Assembly: GCA_946965045.2 (NCBI GenBank)
Contig: OX337232.1
Span: 1,798,001 to 1,862,000 of the forward strand
DNA: 64,000 nucleotides
Source: Epithemia pelagica
Lineage: Eukaryota > Bacillariophyta > Bacillariophyceae > Surirellales > Surirellaceae
Direction of reading: 5' to 3'
Below the pieces are notes generated by a model, which had not been told where the DNA came from, made no database searches, and worked only from the letters and a program-made list of their open reading frames with translations. Made by a program: the position numbers and the translations under genes. Each line of letters starts with the position of its first letter. Position 1 is the first letter of the stretch. Positions 44,601 to 56,361 of the stretch are shown piece by piece.

Positions 44601-45000
44601 GGTGCAACAGGTTCCTTCTGTTCGGTATCTAGAATCTCTTCTGTGGATTCTCCGCAATCCGCAATGACAATGAACCAAAGATATCCGCGACTGAGCTGGT
44701 AGGACACGTGTCCCTCATCAGGACAGCGCGAGCCGACCTCCAGAAAAAGGAGACGCGCTCACAAAAACGCCATTTCACACAACCATCGCCGTCCTCATGC
44801 CTGATGCAGCTCGCTGTTGATTGAGATGGGAAATGCAAAACATCGGAATAAGGCGAGGGATTTAATGGATTGATGGTGCGAGCCATCCTTTGAGAACCAG
44901 ACACCAGACCCAAAACGTTAGCATGTACACGGTGAAATAGATAGAAAATGTGTCTAACATACAGGGGTAATTTCTGATCCTTCGACACACTATTCCATAT
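44601..45000. other. Spacer between two minus-strand genes
   Basis: About 400 bp between the start of the COPI-associated gene and the stop of the Rossmann-fold gene. No feature recognised; it should hold the former's promoter. Confidence 0.45.
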
Positions 45001-46071
45001 TCACACGCTTGTGACATGAACAGTGTGTCCAGAATATATGTGGTACGTCGATTCTGTAACCAACCACCTTGCCAAATCCTTCCGATCGGTCCTATTGCCA
45101 GGGGGTTGGTGATCCGTCTCTTTGAATGTCGCTAGTCTACGTGTCTTTGTGTTTCTCGTAAATATTGTAGGCCTCACAATAGTTGTTCGTTGGCGAATTG
45201 TCTGATTTTGGTTGAAAATGTCTTCTTGACCTTGATGGTCTTGAACATCATAACGACTGTGGTGACGTGTCGAGCCACCCCAGAAGAGTACTGAATGTAC
45301 CGCCTGTGGAACGATACAGCTCACGTTACTGCCTGAAGACCCCGACGCTGCGCTTGCAGCACGTAAAGTGGCGGTAGAGACAACTACCAATCGGACGTGG
45401 TGAAATGGAGGGTGGACAAGAACCTTCACCAAGGCAGCAGCACACCTTGTTCGGACGTACTCCCTTGCTGCGCGAGAGCTGTTGACACTCCCGATACAGA
45501 TAATGATGGTGTCTGCTCCACTAATTTGCAGTGCTCTGTATAGATCCACTGGCCTCGTCGCGTCACCAACAATCAGCTCTTCACAATGAGCCATACAAAG
45601 TAGCATGTGATCTTCGCTCATCTCTCCCATATCCCGACACAATCCGTAGATTAAAGGTGGGTTCTGAGAATTTGCGAATTGACGTATGCACTCCATTCCA
45701 GTTTTTCCAGCAACACCAAGGATAAGAACTGATCGACGCTCATTGAATTGATATTTTTGTTGTTGCTTACTTCTCAGAGCAGGAAAGCTTCTGGGAGACG
45801 GGGGTGGAGTGCGCACCTGCTGAACGGTGGATTCGTCTCGAGATTGGTTGGTGCTGTCAGATGTCGTTATTGTGTATACACTTTCATTGTCAGTGGCATC
45901 GCCAGTTGCAAACACTTTTCTGGTATGCCGTGCACATGTTCCGGAGGAAGTTTCTTCCGGATGGCCTTCTTCCGTGATTTGACATAGTGGTCTTTGGGAA
46001 ACTGTGAGAGACTCTGCATCGCTGGCAACAAAAGCTGCTCTCCTGTTGATTCGGTCACCTGCCTTGACCAT
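45001..46071 (-). CDS. Rossmann-fold (NmrA/atypical SDR-like) protein
   Basis: Single exon, 356 codons from the ATG at 46071. About 110 N-terminal residues are low-complexity and Thr/Ser-rich. The dinucleotide-binding start SVLILGVAGKTGMECIRQFA has the G-x-x-G-x-x-G pattern. It is followed by ELIVGDATRPVDLYRALQ and ADTIIICIGSVNS, as in NAD(P)-binding proteins of the NmrA/atypical short-chain dehydrogenase type. No YxxxK catalytic pair is evident, so it may be a redox sensor or non-catalytic binder. The C-terminal 70 residues read as less regular, and the frame could hide an unspliced intron there. The gene starts head-to-head with the channel-like gene at 46525. Confidence 0.65.
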   Translation of the reverse strand: MVKAGDRINRRAAFVASDAESLTVSQRPLCQITEEGHPEETSSGTCARHTRKVFATGDATDNESVYTITTSDSTNQSRDESTVQQVRTPPPSPRSFPALRSKQQQKYQFNERRSVLILGVAGKTGMECIRQFANSQNPPLIYGLCRDMGEMSEDHMLLCMAHCEELIVGDATRPVDLYRALQISGADTIIICIGSVNSSRAAREYVRTRCAAALVKVLVHPPFHHVRLVVVSTATLRAASAASGSSGSNVSCIVPQAVHSVLFWGGSTRHHSRYDVQDHQGQEDIFNQNQTIRQRTTIVRPTIFTRNTKTRRLATFKETDHQPPGNRTDRKDLARWLVTESTYHIYSGHTVHVTSV

Positions 46072-46524
46072 TTTTGCGTCAGAATGATCTTTGTCTTTGA
46101 TTGATGAAATAAGGCAAATGGATATTCATTTATCTTCTTCGTTCGGTCGTGCCCAGGTTTTGATGTGTGCTTTGGAAAAAAGTATTGGTCCCTACCTATT
46201 CGTACTTCTAAGAAGAAAAGTTTTGACCTCAGATCGGTGAAGGAAGCCCAATCAGAAAACCGCGTACGTTTGGGGGCAAGCGGGGGACGAACGCCGGAGA
46301 ATCATCGAAGGCGCGGCGGACATGTGCGAGCCATCTCCGACCATCTGCTTCTTTCAGCGACGGCCGGTCATGGTCCGTCTGGCGAACGATTTTCGCAAGC
46401 TGGTTTGAGAGGTTCTCTATCTTCTCTTGTTTCTGGTGGGGTGAGATCTGAGGCGCTGTGTTGTCAACGATCCAGCTCACCGATCGTCACCTTGGGTAAG
46501 GGAATGTAACTACAGTATGTCACG
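46072..46524. promoter_or_regulatory. Bidirectional promoter region
   Basis: About 450 bp between the Rossmann-fold gene and the proposed start of the UPF0126-like gene. It may contain 5' UTR introns; a GTAAGG donor lies at 46496. Confidence 0.4.
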
Positions 46525-47963
46525 ATGATAGCGTCGACGGCTCTGTCCCATTCATCAAAGACCTTGCTCCGCAGTTCGTTGCGCAGCAGAAGGCTTCCTG
46601 TTCATTTGGGGTCCATTCGAACCAAAATTTAACTACCAATCTCTCGATAGTGGAAAATCCCATCTGGATGGGCGTTTCTTCGACGTCGCCAAAGTATCGA
46701 AACAAAGTGGTGTTCGGTTAACTGAGTCGGAAATTCTTCTTTTGCGTCGAAAGCTCGACAAATCTGGAAATGAAAATGTGTACGCTGAAGAATTTCGGGC
46801 AGCAGGAAAGGCTGCTTTGGAAAAGCAATGGGCTCGAGAGTTTTGTTTGAGCGCTGTAGAACAGCCGACAACGTGGTTGGATCGATTGGGGACCAAGCTA
46901 CTCATGTTCCTCGACATTGGAGGGAAAACTCTCTTCGCTGTAGTTGGTACCCAAGTTGCAGGTGAAGCCGGCATGAATGTTGTAGGGTGCACTTTGGTTG
47001 GTTGTATTTCATGCTTGGGCGGAGGGACCTTAAACAACTTACTCTATGGAACGTCTGTGCTGTTGGATAGACCTGGAGTGAACTGGGTCCGCAACCCTAC
47101 CGTTTTCTTCTTTGCGGTAGCCGCCTCCATCATCACATTTTACACGTGGCCCTTGCACTGCTTATCCGAGGCTCGCAAAGAACTGCGAGATGTGTTTGGG
47201 CGTGAAAATCTTGAACCTGACGGCAGCGTTGGAAAACAGGCGTTTGTCGATGCCTGTGAGCGGAACCATGGCTTCAAGAAAAGCATTTCAAAGGCTCTCG
47301 AGTTACCTGACACGACTGATCCCAGAATATTGTTTGACTGTGCAGACTCGGATGGATCTGGATTCATTGAAATCAACGAAATGCAAATGCTAGTAGGGAA
47401 TCGCTTCAATGCCTCGTCCACCATGTACGCCCTTGATACCTTAGCCTTGTCAGCCCTGGCAGTGACTGGTGTACATATGGCCATAACTCGGGGGTTGAAC
47501 CCCTTTTTGGCTGCCACTTCTGGTGTAACTATTTGTTTTGGTGGAATATTACGTGACGTGTTGTGCGGACGCCATTTGGCCGTCGGTGGACAGTCCTATG
47601 GTGAGTAGCAATGAGAATCCGAGAATTGATATTGTGTGTACGAGAATACACGCATCGTCTTACCCTAATGCTCAATTGTAAGCCATGGCAACGGGTGCTG
47701 GATCTACGATATACGTGCTTTTGCGCGAACTGAGTCTCAAAGGATTTCCCATCCCATTGATTGCCCGAATCTTGCTGTCGGCCGGAACCACAATATCGGT
47801 GCGCGTATGGGAATTTGTGAGACACGAACCCCTGTTACTTCCGATACACTTCCACATGGATGGAAATGAATCGATTCCAAATCCAAAAGACATGCAAACA
47901 ACACCCCCGCAGCAATCATCTGTTCAGCAATGGTCGATGACAACTGAAACTCCCAAGCAATAG
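46525..47963 (+). CDS. UPF0126/TRIC-like membrane protein with inserted EF-hand
   Basis: Proposed exons 46525-46610, 46708-47600 and 47683-47963 give 419 residues. The last junction is firm (TAT G|CC ATG restores SYAMATGAGSTIYVLLRE). The first exon is tentative: it supplies an ATG and a basic, Ser-rich presequence (MIASTALSHSSKTLLRSSLR) with no acidic residues, typical of mitochondrial or plastid import. The first in-frame ATG without it is 46904. The membrane part has two UPF0126 halves: LDIGGKTLFAVVGTQVAG ... GCISCLGGGTLNNLLYG, and LDTLALSALAVTGVHMAI ... GVTICFGGILRDVLCG. This matches the GGG-x-L-[RN]-[DN] hallmark of bacterial YadS/TRIC-type channels. Between the halves sits a canonical EF-hand loop, DSDGSGFIEINE. 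A second EF-like loop (DKSGNENVYAEE) precedes the first half. Calcium-gated transport is inference. Confidence 0.68.
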
Positions 47964-48556
47964 AAAGCTAAATTAGACGACACAGGGAGAGGATACGACA
48001 TACGACTCTGCTGAAGTTAGATCGCAAGAGATCGTGCGTAAAGGAGCTAAGCACACTGCTTTCAGTCTTTGTATTCTGTTAAACATTTGCCATCTCCTTG
48101 AATCATTGTGGTAACCTTTAAACTTGACAAAATCCAACCCATCCTGTCTTTTTCTATCCATTGTCCATTGAGGAAAAGCCGCGGAACAGTCGCAAGAATG
48201 CCGCCTTAGCATTTTTTTCTCAAGAAGACTAAATACTTAATTTTTTCCACTACCTAGCTACATAGTTAGAGTAGATAGTTAGAGTAGAGAGCTAGAGAGA
48301 AGATGTAGCTAGTAGACGATTACGGCCTTTAAGCGAAAGAAGCATGGATTTTCTTATTAGATGTCTCTAACTCCTTTTTGTTTCGATAGATTTCTCAGGC
48401 AGCATGAGAGATACGGATATCTTTGAGAACATCGCGGAAAGATTCATAGAAAGTCTGAAAGTCTTCCTGTTCGCCTTTACGTCGTCGCACCAAAAAAAAA
48501 AAAAAATCCATCTCTCTGCATTTCCAGTCTCAACCGTACAGCAAACGTATTTGAAG
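47964..48556. other. Intergenic spacer upstream of the G6PDH-6PGDH gene
   Basis: About 590 bp. It includes a TAGTTAGAGTAGATAGTTAG-type repeat patch (48255-48315) and an A-tract of 14 at about 48490-48503. An open frame runs from an ATG at 48404 into the dehydrogenase but its sequence across the A-tract is not conserved-looking. Confidence 0.45.
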
Positions 48557-51500
48557 ATGAGCGGCGTTGCAACCAAGGACGCAGGGCAACTTCGCCCTGG
48601 TGGCATTGTTCATGTCGACGACTTTGGGCCCGAAGAAAAGGTCTTTTTGACTGCGTCAACGTTGGTTGTCGTCGTTGTTGGAGCCTCGGGAGATCTTGCC
48701 AAAAAGAAAACGTATCCAAGTTTGCTCAACTTGTACGACGATAACTTACTTCCCAAAAATGTGATAATCTATGGATTTGCTCGTTCGAAGCTTACCGACA
48801 ATGATTTGCGCGATCGATTGCGACCCTATCTGGCCAAAACGGAGCATTCCTCCGAGGTTGTGGAGCAATTTTTGTCGCTGTGCTACTATCAAGGAGGCAG
48901 CTCCTACGGTGATCTGAATGCCTTTGAAGAACTCAAGACTAGAATTGAAACCTACGAACAAGAAAAAGCTGATGGAATGACACAGTTCAATCGTTTGTTT
49001 TATTTTGCCATTCCACCAAATGTGTTTGCCGAAACTGCACTGGCCATAAAGCAAAAGACCATGCAAGATGAGGCCAAAGGTTGGACGCGCCTGATTGTTG
49101 AAAAGCCATTTGGCCGTGATCTTGAATCGTTCGAAGATCTGAACAAGACACTTTCACAGCACTTCACTGAGGACCACCTCTATCGAATTGACCACTACCT
49201 TGGCAAGGAAATGGTCCAAAACCTCACAGTGATCCGTTTCTCGAACGTCTGGTTCGAACGTGTGTGGAACGCCGAGAACATCAAATGCATTATTCTCACC
49301 TTCAAGGAACCGTTCGGTACAGAAGGACGTGGAGGATATTTCGACAAATATGGAATCATTCGAGACATTCTACAAAATCATCTACTCCAGGTTCTTACGC
49401 TTCTTGCCATGGAAACACCGACGGTTTTGGAAGGTCCTGGTGCGAGTAAAGCCATCCGCGATGCCAAAGTAGCAGTGTTGAATGCGATTGAACCGATTCG
49501 TCTGGAAGATGTTGTTCTTGGTAAGTCAAAGGATAAGTCAACAGCTCGAATTCTTGTCCACACTTCTCAACTCCGAATATTATGACGTTCAGGGCAGTAT
49601 GAAGGTTACGCAGACGACCCGTCCATTGAAAATAAAGACACCAATACGCCAACGTTTGCCACTATCCAGCTTCGTGTCCGCAGTCCTCGTTGGAATGGTG
49701 TCCCATTCATCATGAAGGCCGGGTAAGTGAAACTGTGGTATAACAGCTGTGTTTGTGGAAACAACTTTCTCAGCTTTACTTTCCATCCTACAGGAAAGCG
49801 TTGAATGAGCGCAAGGCAGAAATGCGTATTCAGTTCAAAGATGCTCCAGCTGCCGATTTTTTGTTTGCTGGAACAGCTACCCCTCGTAACGAACTTGGTA
49901 AGATGACCAAAAGATTTCATCATCACTAAACAACAAATGCATGGGACCCACACCAATATATCTTGTTGCCTATTGAACAGTTATGAGAATGCAACCCAGT
50001 GAGGCAGTTTATATGAAAACCAATGTCAAAAGTCCTGGATTCACTGCCAAGCCCATTCAGTCGGAGTTGGAAGTTAACTACGATACTCGGTTCTTTGCCC
50101 ACGAGAAAGGATCCAACCCGGATGCCTACACAAGGCTGATCTTGGACGTTCTTCATGGGAAGCATGCGGCATTTGTTCGAGATGATGAGCTTCGAAGAGC
50201 CTGGGAAATTTTTACTCCTCTCCTTCACAAGATCGAACAAGGAGGAGTTCGTCCACTTACCTACCCACAGGGAAGCCGAGGACCACCAGAGTCGGACAAA
50301 TTCATTGAAGAGAAGGCGGGGTACGTTCGCAACGAAGACTATGTCTTTTACGAAGGCAATGTTGCACGGAAAAGTGAAGGAATACCAACCAAACAGGAAG
50401 CGACAAAGGAAATATCTCAAGTGTACCCTGAAGACGAACTTTGTGACGTTGGACTTTTTGGCCTGGCAGTAATGGGCCAGAACTTTGCATTGAACATGGC
50501 TGAACACGGGTTCAAAGTGTGTGTTGGGAATCGGTCTCCTGTGAAGGTTGAGGTAACGGTGAAACGAGCCCAAGAGGAGGGGAACCTCCCACTCGTTGGG
50601 GCGAAAGACCCCAAAGATCTCATTGCAAGACTTAAGACACCTCGCAAGATCATTATCCTTGTACAGGCGGGAAAACCTGTGGACGATACAATCTCGACTC
50701 TTGCACGTTTCATGGAAGCTGGTGATGTTATCATTGATGGGGGAAATGAGTGGTTTCCGAACAGCATTCGTCGGGCAAAGTTCTTGGAACCGAGAGGAAT
50801 ACATTTCATTGGAATGGGTATTAGTGGTGGCGAAGAAGGGGTACGTTTCTACACGATGTTAGCCTTCTGTGTGAGCTTTATAAAGATCCGCATCACTAAC
50901 TTTTACATTGCGATACAGGCACGGCATGGACCGTCGTTGATGCCAGGAGGTCCCAGAAAGGCATATGACTTGGTAGAACCAATCTTGAAGAAGTGTGCGG
51001 CCCAAGTTGAAAAGACAGGGTCTTGCGCTGGGTATCTTGGTCCTGTAGGTGCAGGAAACTATGTGAAAATGGTACACAATGGTATCGAGTACGGCGATAT
51101 GCAGTTAATTGCAGAGGTTTATGATATTCTGAAGAATGTGCTCAAAATGTCTAACGAAGAGATGGCAGATGTATTTGATGAGTGGAATAAGGGAGAACTC
51201 TCGTCTTACTTGATTGAGATAACATCAAAAATTCTTCGGAAGAAAGATGATGAAAACAACGACGAATATGTTGTTGACTATGTTCTGGATAAGACCGGCA
51301 TGAAAGGAACTGGAAAGTGGACAGTGCAAGAGGCAGCGGAAAAGGGCGTAGTAAGTTCAACTAGGTAGCTGGTGAGAAGGACATTCAGCAATTTCTCACA
51401 TACATCTGTTTTCTGGTTATGCGTTTCTGTCATCCTCACAGGCTGCTCCAACCATGGCCGCAGCATTGGATGTTCGAATGTTATCTGCAAGGAAAGAAGA

Positions 51501-52089
51501 ACGAGTCGAGGCGGAAAAAATACTTTCAGGACCAACCGAAATAGGAGAAGGAATAGAGAAAGAAAAAGTTATACACGATTTGGGTGCGGCTCTCTACGCT
51601 GCAAAGATTTGTTCTTACGCACAAGGGTTGAGCTTGATCAGGGCAGCATCTGATGAACACAAGTGGAATGTTGACCTTTCTGAATGTGCGCGACTTTGGA
51701 CAGGCGGATGCATTATTCGTGCGAAACTGCTTGATACTATTCAGAGGGCTTTTTCTGAGAACCCCACATTGTCTAATCTTTTGGTGGACAAAGATATATC
51801 GAGGGATCTTAACGAACGATGTGCTTCATGGCGTCGTATTGTTAGCCTCTGTGTGACAAGCGGAATTGGTTGCCCGTCGCTTTGTGGTAGCTTGACATAC
51901 TTTGATACCTATCGACGAGGTCGTCTACCGGCAAATCTCACACAAGCTCAGCGCGACTTTTTTGGCGGACACACGTATGAGCGTGTTGACCGTGATGGGC
52001 GTTTTCACACAGCTTGGACTGACGCACACATGGATATCGGAGATACAAACCTCCGTACGGCGGGAGAAAACCTCCAGACTACCAATTGA
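48557..52089 (+). CDS. Bifunctional glucose-6-phosphate dehydrogenase / 6-phosphogluconate dehydrogenase
   Basis: Fuses steps 1 and 3 of the oxidative pentose phosphate pathway, both NADPH-producing. Six exons (48557-49520, 49593-49722, 49794-49897, 49981-50840, 50919-51350, 51442-52089) give 1,045 residues. G6PDH half (about 1-555): nucleotide motif [19 protein letters not shown], active-site [14 protein letters not shown], and [11 protein letters not shown] and FIMKAGKALNERK restored by splicing. 6PGDH half (about 555-1045): [21 protein letters not shown] coenzyme loop, [28 protein letters not shown] across the fifth exon junction, [18 protein letters not shown] and [15 protein letters not shown]. 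No lactonase domain is seen between the halves. The ATG at 48557 (MSGVATKD) is preferred over the one at 48404; neither gives a clear targeting peptide. All visible key residues are intact. Confidence 0.95.
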
Positions 52090-52363
52090 TGTACGTTTCT
52101 GGTTCCGCATTTTATGGAGTCCCATTGGTTGACATACCAGAGACAGCATATTACCATGTGTACAGTAAGTGTCCCATGGGTTGAAGATTGATTTGAAAGT
52201 TGAAAGACTACGTTTTGTGGTTTAACAATAGAAAGACTTTTTTATTCCGAAATAAGATTAGTCATGTCACTCTGACAAGTGAAAGACTTCACCTTCGAAA
52301 GCTTTTTAGCATGTGGGTTGCGATTTTCGCCCCGCCCATGCGCGATATGAACGATTGTTGCAA

Positions 52364-53764
52364 TTAACTCCAATGGTCTTTAGGTGCACGCTCGCTTCTG
52401 GTCGTGTCGGTCTCATTATGAGTGGGTTCGAGGTGCTCAGTGTGCCTGTCATCCTGATTTTGTTGCGTTGACGTTGACTGGTGGGTATCCGAGTACATCG
52501 CCATCGGTCCAAGAACCTCATTGATTCTGTCGAGAAAAGGGTCGACTTCAGTTTGTTGCTGTTGTATGGATGGGCCCAGATGATGGTATTGACGCGAAAG
52601 ATCGACGTTACTCTGTGTATGTGCAATGTCTCTCCGTTCCTGTGAAGAAACATGCGAACCGGGCCGAAACGAAGATAGATCTGAAGCTGCTAAGTTTTCA
52701 GGTACTTGAACTCTCATTCTTCGATCATTTAATGTCGCAGTCCTCGTGGCATGTTGATCATAATTTGTGCCATAAGCTCCTTGCGAAAGTGCTATCCCGC
52801 TCACTTCCGGTGCCCCAATATGCGACCCTGGGTGAAAGGAAGGCAGATTTGGATCGTCTGAGTTTTCGGGTTGTTGAGCTCTGATATGCTTATAGGAAGT
52901 TTCTGTGTTTGAATCATTTTCCGCTCTATCTTCGGGGAACATTGAGGCCACTGAAACGTTAAGTTGGGAACTGCTTCCACTGAACGGGTGTTGAGTGGCT
53001 CTTGACGGAAAGAAGCCAGGTTGCATTTCGGCTTGGTGATGATCAAGTCCAATACCAAGATGACGGGAAGCTGCTTCTAGATTTCGATAGATTGCACCCT
53101 CATTGCGTGGATCAGCATGATCACTCACAGCAAAATTCTGTTGTTGTCGCAGGTGACTTGAGTCCCTAACGACAAAGGGAGGGATGTCTGAAGCTTTGTC
53201 CTGGCGTGTGTAGCTAGATTGAGAAGAAGGCCACTGTTTGATTTCCTTCTTTGCCAGTTTCTTTCCTTGCCTTCTTGCTTCATTTGAGTTCACCGCGTCT
53301 CGAACGGCGTGTGCGATTTTCTCCTTTGCTTGTTGGTCAGAGAGCTCAAACCATTGCCCTTTTTCTTCATGTTTCTTCAAAAACCTTCCACCCCTTGTGC
53401 GGATGCCGTCAAAAATTGATAAAATGAGCAACGATTTCTCAACCCGAGTCTCTGCTCTGCTGTAGTCCTCCAGAGAATTTGTTATGGTTTCCCGAAATCG
53501 TTTGTTGCCGACTGTTGTCTCCTATCAGACATGAATATTGATACTGGCACCTGCCAAACTCAAAACAGAACACTTACCATGGTTGAACGACTCTTTCCCT
53601 CTTCCACAAAGAACATCATGTGGTCCAATTCCGGTCCTAGAATCTGGCAGTTGAATTCTTTCTTCTTCTGGTGCTGATATCGGAGTGGACAGACCATACT
53701 CATCGGGAGCGGAACGGATCATCATCCTTTCAATTTTCCTCTGCCCTTCAGGCTTCTGAGCCAT
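52364..53764 (-). CDS. DUF6824-like protein of diatom type
   Basis: Exons 53764-53578 and 53511-52364 (66-nt intron, GTAAGT...ACAG, phase 1) give 444 residues. The N-terminal domain reads GPHDVLCGRGKESFNH, then across the splice VGNKRFRETITNSLEDY, then EKSLLILSIFDGIRTRGGRF and GQWFELSDQQAKEKIAHAVR. This is the conserved module I know as DUF6824, abundant in diatom genomes and of unknown function. The remaining ~300 residues are Gln/His/Ser-rich with repeated FHPGSHIGA/FRPGSHVSS stretches. The acceptor was chosen because it gives NHVGNKRFR without a break. A regulatory or DNA-binding role has been proposed for such proteins only loosely. Confidence 0.85.
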
Positions 53765-55019
53765 GGGCGAACAAGAGCGAGCATACGCACCTTTGAACCA
53801 CACCTACTCTTGCGCTCACGCACACAATTCCATGAAAAGGTGGCAACAGTGATACGTTTTGTGGTGGTGTGTAAGAAATGAAGAGGTTGAGAAACCTTTC
53901 CTTTTGGTTCGATCATTGGTGTCTGATGTCGTGCATCAATGATCAAGCACACAAATAATTGAAAATGCCATCTTTATGTTTTTCGGTATCTGGTCCAACA
54001 AAAAAATCAGACACGCAAGACAAGACAACCCATACAGAACGGAACTTTAATTGGAATACTTTCTACGAACAGTAAGTAGTGTAGAAAATGACGAAGGGCT
54101 ATAGACCAAGGATCGGATGCAGGAATGAATTAAAGAAGTTAATACCTATGCCTTATGCCTGATACACTAATTACGTATAATAGAAATAATTCCCCATGAG
54201 AGTACTACGTACGGGTAACGGGTATTACTATCAATGTTTCATCTTGCTTCCGGCCTACCACCTGCGACTACCTGCTACAGCGCTATAGACTATTGAGTAA
54301 TCCTTGAAGACGGCAAGCTGCAAGAGTACTATCCAGTGCAATTCGCATTGGTACTTCGTACTGTACGACTAGGGTGTTGGTATTGGTATGCAGTGGTAGC
54401 CATGGTTCATGGGACATACGAGTTACGTATCTGCTGTCTAGCTAGAGGAATACAATACTCCAAGCTACCTGGATCATGGAGCATTTCCCACCTAGATTGC
54501 TGATATTCACCTTGATCAACAGGACGTTCACCGCTCACTGCTATTATCGACCGAAGCACCATAAAGACAACCTAGAAGTTACTGACATTTACGATTACTT
54601 GGGACTTGGGACATTGGAATTGGATTGGGCGCTTGGAAGCTCCTTCAATGCACTTTACGAATTACCAATAATAATTATATTCCCAATCCAGCCCTACCAA
54701 GTTCCAACATTTCCCAAAACGAACCTTGACCTCAAGCCGGCTCTTGGTTCCGACCCAAGAGCCAGGGACACCCGGTACTTTGGTAGCAGCTTGGACTTTT
54801 CCGCTTTCGTGGTAGTCTCCTAAATTGGTACAGTGTGAATTTAGCGATCTCTTACAACACAATAAGTTAACTACTTAGCAACAATTTCCGTTGACTTTAT
54901 TGATAATTAAGTATTTTGATCTTGAAATAAGATCAAAATTGCTTTCTGACGTTAAATTAGGGTTTAAACAATGAATGTTTTCGAGTCCGCAAGTCAGAGC
55001 CACGTGTGGCTTTGATGTA
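53765..55019. other. Gene-poor spacer
   Basis: About 1.25 kb left of the minisatellite. It holds dispersed TACGTA/CTAGAG-like words (54160-54480) and a 115-codon frame (54476-54823) with no recognisable domain. No RNA gene seen. Confidence 0.45.
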
Positions 55020-55130
55020 ACGTCGAAACCAGAGTCGAAACCACGTCGAAACCAAGTCGAAACCACTGGACACCAACTCGAAACCACTGGACACCAACTC
55101 GAAACAAGTGGAAACAAGTGGACACCAACC
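55020..55130 (+). repeat. Minisatellite, left arm (CGAAACCACTGGACACCAACT units)
   Basis: Tandem units of roughly 21 bp, combining CGAAACC and GGACACCAACT, with decay at the left end. The array is interrupted at 55131 by the hAT-like element and resumes at 56362. Related units recur at 57960-58110. Confidence 0.85.
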
Positions 55131-56361
55131 AGGGTATTGAAGTCATACCGGTTGACTTTTGACTTCATGACTTTAAGTCATAACTTTTGACTTTTTTACA
55201 AAATCAAGTCAAAGTCACGTCCCTTTGGTACGACTTTTCTGAACGAATTCAAATCAACCTATATTTTGTACGATTTTTTCTCTGAAGTCAAAGTCAAATC
55301 CAAGTCACTCTATCTAGGAACGAACTTTTTTCATACCAAAATCATTGACTTTTGGGGGGTTTTCTCGCTCAAAATCAAATCCAAAGTCACGACATTTTTT
55401 GAATGACTTATCATCCAAAGTCAAGTCACCGTGCCTCATTTACTGACTTCTTTACAGAGAAGTCAAGTCACGGGCGTCTTTCCCCACTGACTTGGAGTCA
55501 GTCCACGCAATATCAGTACTAACTTTCCCTATACTGCCCTTCCCTACGACTAGAAACTAGAGATCGACGAATAGGTAGTTTCCCTGGCATCTTTATTGCA
55601 CAGCAAATTGCAGCGGCACATCTTTTCTGGCCAGTCTCTTGTTGCTCATTCATCTCAAGCATTGAGACCAGAGTATGATTCCTGGTGAGATCACTCAACC
55701 CAGATCGACGACAGCCAGCATATCATCACTCTCTCCCATGTCTGAAACAACCAATGGCCGTACCAGCAATGATGGTGAATGTATGACGAACACCAACAAC
55801 AACAATCCATCCACCACTAATCCAAACCAAGACACTGCTGCTCCGATGAATCAAGAACAACCCATTGCTCCTTCGAACGACAACCCAGCTAGAGCCCGTA
55901 CAAATGAAGGAGCTCAAAGTCATGACTTAAGTCATACAAAAAGTCTGACTTTTGTCTTGACTTAAGTCAAACGAAGGTTGAAAAAGTCAGGAGAAAAGTT
56001 AAGTCATGGGGGTATCTTGACTTTGCATCGTGGACGAAGTCAAGTCAATAAGGTGCTTGACTTGACTTTTGTTGAATAGTCAAGTCATGAGATGAGAATG
56101 TATGACTAAGTCAGATGAAGTTAAGTCATGAGTGGGGCGCGCGTGACAAGAAAAGTCAAAGTTAAGTCGTTGTGAAATTATCAATGGCTTAAAGTCAGAA
56201 GTTAAGTTGGGGTAATGATTTGTATGATTATTAGTTAGACATTGAAATCAAGGGTACTGTTATGATGACTTTGGAATGGAAGTTAAGTTCGTATGAAAGA
56301 AAAATCTGACTTAAAGTTAGAAGTCAAAGTCACAACTGGATTTCATAACTTCAATACCCTG
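55131..56361. mobile_element. Non-autonomous hAT-like DNA transposon
   Basis: The 1,231-bp element begins CAGGGTATTGAAGTCAT and ends with the inverted ATAACTTCAATACCCTG, matching 16 of 17 bases. It is flanked by the direct 8-bp repeat ACACCAAC (55123-55130 and 56362-56369). Removing the element and one repeat rebuilds an uninterrupted minisatellite. Terminal CAGGG and an 8-bp duplication are hallmarks of the hAT superfamily. Both subterminal zones (about 55131-55510 and 55915-56361) are packed with AAGTCA/TGACTT words, like the transposase-binding arrays of hAT elements. The middle (55511-55914) holds a 96-codon frame from 55675 (Asn/Thr/Pro-rich), perhaps the 5' remnant of a transposase gene. 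No transposase core or BED finger is present, so it depends on a source elsewhere. Confidence 0.78.

Noticed and set aside
48404..48556. An upstream ATG start for the G6PDH-6PGDH gene
   Set aside because: The added 51 residues cross an A14 tract encoding a Lys run and do not look like a targeting peptide; kept only as an alternative.
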